A stretch of 64,000 nucleotides of DNA from AP-15 sp963700195 (GTDB lineage: Bacteria; Pseudomonadota; Alphaproteobacteria; ATCC43930; CGMCC-115725): assembly GCA_963700195.1 (NCBI GenBank), contig CAVOWQ010000031.1, forward strand, positions 124,001 through 188,000, written 5' to 3'. Numbering within the stretch: the stretch's first letter is position 1; the number at the start of each line of letters is the position of its first letter. Positions 58,128-64,000 of the stretch are shown here, in pieces. The translations under genes and the position numbers were made by a program. A model generated the notes under the pieces. It did not search any database, had not been told where the DNA came from, and saw nothing but the letters and a program-made list of their open reading frames with translations.

Positions 58128-59033
58128 TCAGTTGCGGGCTACACGATAATGCGCGTCGAGGGTCGGCGGCCCGTCGCTCTCGACGATGCCGCGGCCGGCG
58201 AGATCGATCAGATGCGCATGGACGGAACGTCCGGCGGCGCGGCGCAGCCCCGGCTGCAGGCCGGCATAGAGCCGTTCGACGATCGCCTCGATCCGCCCGA
58301 CACCGGCCCGCAGGCAGTCGAGAATGCCGGCTTCGCGCTCGCGACGATGGGCGATGAAGGTGCGGACGTAATCCTGCGGCTCGGTGATGGCCGGTCCGTG
58401 GGTCGGCCAATAGACCGCATCCGGACGACCGAGCAGTTTGTCCAGCGAGGCCATATAGGCCGCCATGTCGCCGTCGGGCGGGGCGATGACGCTGGTCGAC
58501 CACCCCATGACATGGTCGCCGCTGAACAGCACCCCGTTGTCGGGCAGAGCGAAGCACAGATGGTTCGAAGTGTGGCCCGGCGTGTGCACCGCCTCGAAAA
58601 CCCAACCCTTGCCGGCGATCCGGTCGCCGTCGCCGACCTTCCTGTCGGGGACGAAATCCCAATCGCCGCCTTCCTCGACCGCCGGGTCGCCGCGCTTGCC
58701 GCCGGCATGCGGGCCGAAACCATAGGTCGGCGCGCCGGTCGCCGCCTGCAGCGCCCGCGCCGCCGGCGAGTGGTCGCGGTGCGTGTGCGTGATCAGGATA
58801 TGCGTGACCTGCTCGCCCGCGAGGCCCGCGAGCAGCGCCTCGACATGCTCGGCGAGGTCCGGCCCCGGGTCGATCACCGCAACCTCGCCGTGGCCCACGA
58901 CATAGGTCCCGGTGCCCCGGAAGGTGAAGGGGCTGGGATTGCGCGCCACAATGCGCCGGATCATCGGCGCAACCGGCTCCAGCCGGCCATATTCGAACGA
59001 AAATTCGCGACGGAACGGGATCTCGACGGCCAT
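58128..59033 (-). CDS. MBL-fold metallo-hydrolase
   Basis: 301 residues, intact. FRGTGTYVVGHGEVAVIDPG, ILITHTHRDHSPAARALQ (the HxHxDH zinc site), VHTPGHTSNHLCFALP and LFSGDHVMGWSTSVI are the metallo-beta-lactamase motifs, and the C-terminal helical part (ITEPQDYVRTFIAHRREREA, GLRRAAGRSVHAHLIDLAG) is that of the LACTB2-like branch. Relatives include endoribonucleases and thioester hydrolases. It is convergent with rlmE, 18 bases apart. Confidence 0.88.
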   Translation of the reverse strand: MAVEIPFRREFSFEYGRLEPVAPMIRRIVARNPSPFTFRGTGTYVVGHGEVAVIDPGPDLAEHVEALLAGLAGEQVTHILITHTHRDHSPAARALQAATGAPTYGFGPHAGGKRGDPAVEEGGDWDFVPDRKVGDGDRIAGKGWVFEAVHTPGHTSNHLCFALPDNGVLFSGDHVMGWSTSVIAPPDGDMAAYMASLDKLLGRPDAVYWPTHGPAITEPQDYVRTFIAHRREREAGILDCLRAGVGRIEAIVERLYAGLQPGLRRAAGRSVHAHLIDLAGRGIVESDGPPTLDAHYRVARN

Positions 59034-59096
59034 GATGGGAGACTACAGGAATTTCCGGGATGATGTTAAGCCAAGCCGAATACGGCGCTTATCGGA

Positions 59097-59194
59097 TAAT
59101 GCAGAGCGTTCTTAGCGCGGCGTCGCGCGGCGCGGCTGTGAAGAAGAGTCCGAAAGGTCGGGGCGCGATGGTGCGCTAAAAACGCTCTGCATTA
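59097..59194. repeat. MITE-like element with 22-base terminal inverted repeats
   Basis: The ends 59097-59118 and 59173-59194 are inverted copies of TAATGCAGAGCGTT(C/T)TTAGCGC differing at one base. The 98-base element has no coding capacity. Both ends start with TA, as in elements mobilised by TA-targeting transposases. Its right end supplies the TAA that stops a short minus-strand frame at 59195-59336. Confidence 0.65.
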
Positions 59195-59336
59195 CGGAAA
59201 ATCGCTGCGGGTGATGTGACGAAAGCCTAGCTCCTTCTCGAAGCGCTGCGGCATTTCGACAAGCGCTTTGTCCTTCTTAATTTCGCGATTTCCTCCCACA
59301 CTTCAGGACGCATCTTGACCTTAGGCGTCGTAGGCA
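59195..59336 (-). pseudogene. Possible remnant of a small gene cut by the MITE
   Basis: A minus-strand reading from a TTG at about 59336 gives KVKMRPEVWEEIAKL, and after one base shift near 59275 KKDKALVEMPQRFEKELGF, then RHITRSDFP followed by a TAA contributed by the MITE end. It looks like the start of a small protein, perhaps an antitoxin-like or regulatory one. The family is not recognised, and the reading is speculative. Confidence 0.25.
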
Positions 59337-59341
59337 AGCCT

Positions 59342-59650
59342 TCAGCCGAAGGCCTTCACCGCCTGCTCGATTGCTGGTGCTGCCCTCTGGAGGTCCTCGG
59401 GGATCATTGCCGGGGTCGCTTCGATGCTGGCGTTCAATGAGAGAAACCACGGCTCTGCAATTCGCGGGAGCTCTGAAGCGTCAACCATGTTGAGTATCAG
59501 AATGCCGGTGCGCCGGCCGCCTTCGGCAATGAAATACGCAGCCTCGGGCTTTTGTTGCTCGAGGATGGTCTGGATCACCTTGAAACCGTCCTTTTTTGCA
59601 GCTGCGTTGCCCGCCTCGACCGGAAACGAAACTTTGACCAGAAACCGCAT
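59342..59650 (-). CDS. Small DUF3303-like protein
   Basis: 102 residues, start at the ATG at 59650 directly after GGGGAGGCAGAT. RFLVKVSFPVEAGNAAAKKD, QKPEAAYFIAEGGRRTGILI and LPRIAEPWFLSLNASIEATP show a dimeric alpha-beta barrel-type small protein like DUF3303. No catalytic residues are known for the family. It stands alone, divergent from the Fe-S protein gene. The much longer upstream frame to 60055 is antisense to that gene and is not used. Confidence 0.75.
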   Translation of the reverse strand: MRFLVKVSFPVEAGNAAAKKDGFKVIQTILEQQKPEAAYFIAEGGRRTGILILNMVDASELPRIAEPWFLSLNASIEATPAMIPEDLQRAAPAIEQAVKAFG

Positions 59651-59777
59651 ATCTGCCTCCCCATTACAAATCGACGCCACAGCATGACATGGTGGGTAGG
59701 TCAGGGATAGCGCCGGCCGCTTCCCCTGAGGCGATCGAATAGGATAGCCTCGGTCTGACAAACAGCGGAGCGGCGGC

Positions 59778-61079
59778 ATGGCCGAGGGTGGGACTACCGG
59801 GTATCTTGAGGATTTCAGGTCGCGCGGTGAGGCGATCGCCGAGGCGTGCACGCGTTGCGGCGCGTGCTTCCGGGCTTGCCCGATGGTCGCGCCGGCCGGT
59901 CTCGCCGGGGCGGATCCGGAAGAAACTGCGGCCGGCGTCATCGACCTGATCACCGGCGGCACGGGCTCCGCGGCGGCGGTCAGTTGGGCTTCGGTGTGCA
60001 GCGGCAGCGGCAATTGCATTCCGGCCTGTCCCGAGGGCATCGACACGCGGTTCATGGTTCAGTTGGCCCGCGGATTTGCCCGGGCCCAGGCTGGCGACGA
60101 GCCGCTCAACACGCGCTGGCGGCAGGGCTTCCAGACGATGAGCCGCGGGGTGCGGATCCTGTCGCGGCTGCAATTGCCGCCCGAGACATTGGCCCGGGTC
60201 AGAGGACGATCCGTGGAACAGCCGCGCGAAAGCCCGCCCGATGTCGTCTTCTACACTGGGTGCAATATCCTGAAGACCCCGCACATTGCGCTGTTGTGCC
60301 TCGACGTGCTCGATCTGCTCGGCGTCGACTACGAGGTCATGGGCGGCCCCGGGCAGTGCTGCGGCGTCTATCAGTTCCGGGAAGGCGATTTCGAAAACAC
60401 CGCCCGCGTTGCCTACGCGACGATCGACGGTCTCGCCTCTGCCGGGACCTCGACGGTGCTGTCCTGGTGTCCGAGCTGCCAGGTCCAGATCGGCGAAGTT
60501 ACGTTGCCGAGCTATGGGGCGCGGTTCGGCGCCCGGCCGTTCGATTTGAACCCGTTCCTGGTGTTTCTCGCCGACCACTCGGACACCCTCGCCCCGATGA
60601 TGAAACACCGGGTCGAGAAACGTGTGGCCTTGCACGAACGGCCGGTTTTGCCGTCGGTGCAGGCGGCAGTGCGCAAGTTGCTGGCGATCATCCCGGGCGT
60701 CGAGCTTATCGAGATCGACGTGCCCCGCGTGGGCACCCAAGCCAACAGCCTAGCCGTATTGCCGGCGTTCAAGCGCGAGCTCGTCGCGCGCGAGCTCGCC
60801 GCCGTGGCCGACGCCGGCGTGACGACGCTCGCGACGATCTACCATGCCTGCCACCGCGAGCTTTGCGATGTTGGCGACGGGCGCAGCTTCGAGGTCGTCA
60901 ATTTCATGGAGATCCTCGGCGAAGGGCTCGGCCTTCATGCCGTGGATCTCTACAAGCGCCTCAAGATGCTCAAGGACATCGACGACATCGTCGTCGAGAC
61001 GAGCCCGCTGATCGCCGAGCACGGGCTCGACCTCGATACGGTCCGTGACGCGCTGCTCCAGGAGTTCGGGGCGCACTGA
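59778..61079 (+). CDS. (Fe-S)-binding CCG-domain protein, HdrD/GlpC-like
   Basis: 433 residues, intact. Two 4Fe-4S motifs lie in the N-terminal part (CTRCGACFRACP and CSGSGNCIPACPEG), followed by two CCG domains: VVFYTGCNILKTPHIALLCL with GPGQCCGVYQF, and VLSWCPSCQVQIGE with IYHACHRELCDV. This is the layout of heterodisulfide reductase subunit D and GlpC/LutA-type electron-transfer proteins. It probably passes electrons between a flavoprotein and the quinone pool or a disulfide. No FAD-oxidase partner is adjacent; an aldo/keto reductase follows after 4 bases. Confidence 0.88.
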   Translation: MAEGGTTGYLEDFRSRGEAIAEACTRCGACFRACPMVAPAGLAGADPEETAAGVIDLITGGTGSAAAVSWASVCSGSGNCIPACPEGIDTRFMVQLARGFARAQAGDEPLNTRWRQGFQTMSRGVRILSRLQLPPETLARVRGRSVEQPRESPPDVVFYTGCNILKTPHIALLCLDVLDLLGVDYEVMGGPGQCCGVYQFREGDFENTARVAYATIDGLASAGTSTVLSWCPSCQVQIGEVTLPSYGARFGARPFDLNPFLVFLADHSDTLAPMMKHRVEKRVALHERPVLPSVQAAVRKLLAIIPGVELIEIDVPRVGTQANSLAVLPAFKRELVARELAAVADAGVTTLATIYHACHRELCDVGDGRSFEVVNFMEILGEGLGLHAVDLYKRLKMLKDIDDIVVETSPLIAEHGLDLDTVRDALLQEFGAH

Positions 61080-61083
61080 CCAA

Positions 61084-61926
61084 ATGTCCGCTGCGGCGAT
61101 GATGACGCGCCCGATACCGTCGACCGGCGAGCCGATGCCGGTTATTGGTCTCGGCACTTGGCGCGCCTTCGACGCTGGCGCCGATGAGCCTGGAAGGCGC
61201 CCGTTGCGCCAGGTGCTGCGAGGGCTGCTCGATGACGGCGGCCGGATCATCGATACTTCGCCGATGTATGGCCGGGCCGAGGCGGTGACCGGTGACCTAC
61301 TGGCTGAATTGGGCGCGCGGCCGCGGAGTTTTCTCGCGACCAAGGTGTGGACGACAGGCTGTGAGCGCGGGATCGAGCAGATGCGGCGCTCGGCTCAGCT
61401 CCTGCGCACCGACGTCATAGACCTGATGCAGATTCACAATCTCGTGGACTGGCGCACTCATCTGGCGACGTTGCGCCGGATGAAGGAGGAGGGGAGGGTG
61501 CGCTATATTGGGATCACCCATTACACGACCGGCGCCTTGCCTGAACTCGCGCGCATTCTCCGAGCCGAGCCCGGCATCGATTTTATCCAGGTCGGCTATT
61601 CGTTGGCTACGCGGGCTGCCGAGACCGAGCTGCTCGTGATCGCCGCCGAGCGCGGCGTTGCCGTCATTGCCAACCAGCCATTGGAGCGAGGCGACCTGCT
61701 CCGCCGCGTTCGCCGGCTTGCATTACCCGACTGGGCACAAGAATTGGGCTGCACGAGCTGGGCTCAGCTCTTCCTCAAATATATTCTCGCTGATCCTGCC
61801 GTGACCTGCGTGATCCCGGCGACTGGCAATCCCGACCACGTGAAGGACAATCTCGCCGCTGGCTTCGCAAATCTCCCCGATGCGCGGCAGCGCAAGCAAA
61901 TCCGCGAATTGTGGGACGCGCTCTGA
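61084..61926 (+). CDS. Aldo/keto reductase
   Basis: 280 residues from the ATG at 61084. MPVIGLGTWRAFDAGADEPG, GGRIIDTSPMYGRAEAVTGD (Asp and Tyr of the catalytic tetrad), FLATKVWTTGCERGIEQM (Lys), MQIHNLVDWRTHLATLRRM (His) and CVIPATGNPDHVKDNLAAGF fit the AKR barrel. It should reduce a carbonyl with NADPH. Translation is probably coupled to the Fe-S gene. Intact; convergent with the acyl-CoA dehydrogenase. Confidence 0.9.
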   Translation: MSAAAMMTRPIPSTGEPMPVIGLGTWRAFDAGADEPGRRPLRQVLRGLLDDGGRIIDTSPMYGRAEAVTGDLLAELGARPRSFLATKVWTTGCERGIEQMRRSAQLLRTDVIDLMQIHNLVDWRTHLATLRRMKEEGRVRYIGITHYTTGALPELARILRAEPGIDFIQVGYSLATRAAETELLVIAAERGVAVIANQPLERGDLLRRVRRLALPDWAQELGCTSWAQLFLKYILADPAVTCVIPATGNPDHVKDNLAAGFANLPDARQRKQIRELWDAL

Positions 61927-61951
61927 CGAGAGCGCCTACCCAGGTCGTTCT

Positions 61952-63136
61952 TCAGCGCGCGCCTGCGTTCCTCAGCACACGCTGGGCGATGCTCCAGCGG
62001 TGCACCTCTGACGGGCCGTCGTAGATCCGGAACGGGCGGACTTCGCGGAAGAGGCGCGCGACGATCGTGTCGTCGGTGATGCCGAGACCGCCGAGGATCT
62101 GCATGCTGCGGTCGACGACCCGCCAGATCGCCTCGGAGCAGATGACCTTTGCCATGCTGGACTCGTGCCGGCCGCGCTCGCCGCGATCGAGAACCCAGGC
62201 GGTGTGCCAGATCACGAGCCGGCATTGGTGGATGTCCATCTCGTTGTCGGCGAGCATGAAACCGACCCCCTCATGCTCGCCGATGGGCTTGCCGAAGGCG
62301 GTGCGCCGCCGCGCGTAATCGGTCGCGATGTCGTGCGCGCGGCGCGCGGCGCCGAGCCAGCGCATGCAATGCGTCAGGCGCGCCGGGGCGAGCCGCACCT
62401 GCGCATAACGAAAGCCCTCGCCGACCCGCCCCAGGACCTGGCTTTCGTGCACCCGCAATCCGTCGAGCCGGACGACTGCATGACCCCCGGTCATGTATTG
62501 GTCGAGCGTGTCCAGCACCCGTTCGATATGAATCCCCGGCGCGCTCATCGGCGTCAGGAACATCGTGGCGCCGGCCGGCCCACCCATGTCGCTCTCGTTG
62601 CGCGCCATGACGATGCCGAGATCCGCGCCGACCGCTCCGGTGATCAGCCATTTGCGCCCGTCGATGACAAATTCGTCACCGTCGCGGCGGGCGGTCGTCA
62701 GCAGCATCGAGGGGTCCGCTCCGGCGCCGGGAGCCGGTTCGGTCATCATGAAGCACGAACGGATCTGACCCGCCGCCATTGGCCGCAGCCATTGCTCCTT
62801 CTGGCGCTGCTCGGCGACTTCTTCGAGAAGGTGCATATTGCCTTCGTCGGGCGCGAAGCAGTTGAGCGCCACCGGCCCGAGCGGCGAGTAGCCGGCGGCC
62901 TCGAATACGACCGCCTTGCCGCGGTGATCGAGCCCGAGCCCACCCCAAGCGCGGCCGACATGCGGGCTGAGCAGACCTGCCTCGCGCCCGAGCGCGACGA
63001 GTTCGCGCCGCAAATCCTCGCTCGGCCCATGCGCGGTCTGCCGCGGGTCGGTCTCGAACGGAAGGATCCTGTCTCGCACAAACCGCTCGGTACGCTCCTT
63101 CAGCTCGACGAGATCGTCAGAGAGCGAAAAGTCCAT
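61952..63136 (-). CDS. Acyl-CoA dehydrogenase family protein
   Basis: 394 residues from the ATG at 63136, which has GGAG at 6-7 bases; the earlier start at 63196 lacks one. LVELKERTERFVRDRILPFE, SCFMMTEPAPGAGADPSMLL (FAD and substrate loop), WLITGAVGADLGIVMARNES and RRTAFGKPIGEHEGVGFMLA, then LGGLGITDDTIVARLFREVR near the end, define the family. It is close to the ACAD10/11-like group that acts on long-chain or hydroxyacyl-CoA. Intact. Confidence 0.92.
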   Translation of the reverse strand: MDFSLSDDLVELKERTERFVRDRILPFETDPRQTAHGPSEDLRRELVALGREAGLLSPHVGRAWGGLGLDHRGKAVVFEAAGYSPLGPVALNCFAPDEGNMHLLEEVAEQRQKEQWLRPMAAGQIRSCFMMTEPAPGAGADPSMLLTTARRDGDEFVIDGRKWLITGAVGADLGIVMARNESDMGGPAGATMFLTPMSAPGIHIERVLDTLDQYMTGGHAVVRLDGLRVHESQVLGRVGEGFRYAQVRLAPARLTHCMRWLGAARRAHDIATDYARRRTAFGKPIGEHEGVGFMLADNEMDIHQCRLVIWHTAWVLDRGERGRHESSMAKVICSEAIWRVVDRSMQILGGLGITDDTIVARLFREVRPFRIYDGPSEVHRWSIAQRVLRNAGAR

Positions 63137-63388
63137 CAGTATCTCCGGTTCACGAGAAGCGTCGTTAACTGAGGATATCGTCCAGCTTTCCGCCATAATA
63201 CGTCAAGGCGGCGTCATTCATTGTGATTATATGTTCTTAACTTGACATTGATTATGTTTTATGCAATTGTGTCGATCACACCCAGTTCTTTAAACGAGGC
63301 CGTCAAGTTGGGCTATCGATCAAAAGCCGCGCGCCTTGGCGTTGCGATGGGCGCCGGTTTGTTCAGCTCGAGTTCGGAGGAGAAGGCG

Positions 63389-63667
63389 ATGCGAGTGCCC
63401 GACGATTCCCAAGCCTGCATCCGCTCCGCTCTGCGGCGGCGCCGGCGCACATTGGGTCTGACCCAGAACGACGCGGCCAATCTGCTCGGCATGTCGCGGG
63501 TGAGCTATCACCGGATCGAGACCGGGGTCCGCCGCATTCGCTTTGTCGAGATCGCGGCGATTTGCGAGGCCTTCAACTGCCACGTCGGTGAACTGGTGCA
63601 GGACGGCCAGCTCGCCAGTGCTTACGTCCATGCTGCCAAAGCAATTCTCGGTGAGGCGGCGCCCTGA
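63389..63667 (+). CDS. XRE-family helix-turn-helix regulator
   Basis: 92 residues from the ATG at 63389, preceded by GGAGAAGGCG; the open frame reaches back to 63242 but that part has no protein character. IRSALRRRRRTLGLTQNDAA, NLLGMSRVSYHRIETGVRRI and FVEIAAICEAFNCHVGELVQ form a complete XRE/Cro-type domain with a short tail. It is monodomain and probably binds a nearby operator; its target is not evident. The 250 bases before it, back to the ACAD start, hold no other gene. Confidence 0.88.
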   Translation: MRVPDDSQACIRSALRRRRRTLGLTQNDAANLLGMSRVSYHRIETGVRRIRFVEIAAICEAFNCHVGELVQDGQLASAYVHAAKAILGEAAP

Positions 63668-63677
63668 GACCGCAGGT

Positions 63678-64000
63678 CTAAAACCCGCAAACTTTTACAG
63701 CAGTGAACGGGTCCGCGCGGGCTCGGTCAAAGGTGAGGAAGAAGGGCATCGTCAATCGCTGAGCTCCCCTCCACCCGCAAAACCGCATGCTCATGATAAA
63801 AGCCGGCGGTAAAGGCGACGAGCATGCCCTTCTTCGGCTTGATCACTGTATCGAGAGCAGTGAAATAAAACTCGCCTCCCTGGTAATCGTCATTGAGGTA
63901 GACGATTGCCGGAGAAATCGCGGTGCGCCATGGCGTGCGGCGAGCCGTCGGGATTGGCATTGTCGGCGTGGGGCGGCATGTGAATGCCGACCGGCCAGCT
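63678..64000 (-). CDS. 2OG-Fe(II) oxygenase family protein (partial, broken frame)
   Basis: The gene enters from the right edge. Visible parts: GIHMPPHADNANPDGSPHAM (the H-x-D iron ligands in HAD), then after a break near 63910 VYLNDDYQGGEFYFTALDTV, GMLVAFTAGFYHEHAVLRVE (distal His), and after another break near 63750 LTMPFFLTFDRARADPFTAV ending at a TAG at 63678-63680. This is the prolyl-4-hydroxylase-like fold that uses 2-oxoglutarate to hydroxylate a substrate. The N-terminal part is outside the window. Confidence 0.78.

Noticed and set aside
59664..60740. 358-residue minus-strand frame opposite the Fe-S protein
   Set aside because: It is the complement of a gene with intact cluster-binding motifs; low-complexity His/Arg/Asp composition.

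Overview
This is a GC-rich chromosomal segment of a free-living alphaproteobacterium, probably near Rhodospirillales; the order is inferred from gene content, not from a search. The evidence is a NadQ-type NAD regulator (an alphaproteobacterial family), the chorismate mutase-hisC-tyrC block next to metX-metW, a DUF2125 protein, a FolP with the N-terminal extension I associate with alphaproteobacteria, and uniformly GC-rich codons. About 60 protein genes, one tRNA-Gln, one ISAzo13-family insertion sequence and one MITE-like element are supported.

Layout. 1-10 kb: catabolic and envelope genes (PLP enzyme, secreted phosphoesterase, TAXI binding protein, di-heme peroxidase, PuuE-like deacetylase, large alpha/beta hydrolase, M20 peptidase). 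10-14.7 kb: two convergent MscS channels, the insertion sequence and a DUF4239 protein. 14.8-20.3 kb: an MFS carrier with its small subunit, a second deacetylase, a chromate-transporter pair, folB and folP. 20.4-28.5 kb: a secreted tandem-repeat protein, nadQ, a double CoA-transferase, and a MarR / MoaD-like / Asp-box propeller locus with a clear operator. 28.6-34 kb: an MFS carrier, the ars operon (arsR-arsM-arsC-acr3, translationally coupled), and a TauE/SafE permease with a ModE-like regulator and clustered operator-like repeats. 34-41.5 kb: amino-acid biosynthesis (metX-metW; chorismate mutase-hisC-tyrC) with a cyclic-nucleotide-type phosphodiesterase and DUF2125. 41.7-50.4 kb: alpha-glucan to trehalose block (maltokinase-like, treZ, malQ, treY). 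50.4-56 kb: accessory module beside tRNA-Gln, made of an NDT/TIR-like - TPR - SLOG-like protein, a GH108 muramidase and a TPR-trypsin protein, plus pentapeptide-repeat and GFA proteins. 56-64 kb: Ppx/GppA, rlmE, an MBL hydrolase, a CCG-domain Fe-S protein, an aldo/keto reductase, an acyl-CoA dehydrogenase, an XRE regulator and a partial 2OG-Fe(II) oxygenase.

A point that affects the whole window: about thirty genes, many of them housekeeping (metX, folP, treY, rlmE, ppx, arsM), read cleanly only if single-base indels are assumed, often at short G or C runs. Even the tRNA has one extra base in its anticodon loop. Real simultaneous decay of so many unrelated genes is unlikely, so I read this as uncorrected sequencing indels. 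I annotate these genes as full-length CDS with the break positions noted. Apparent pseudogenes, in-frame gene fusions and lost stop codons here should be treated with that caution.

The best candidate for an undescribed system is the three-gene operon at 51385-55885. Two of its proteins share a DUF4071-like TPR core, fitted with nucleotide-handling domains in one case and a serine protease in the other, with a cell-wall muramidase between them. It lies at the 3' side of the tRNA gene. The MarR-controlled MoaD-like/propeller pair is second.
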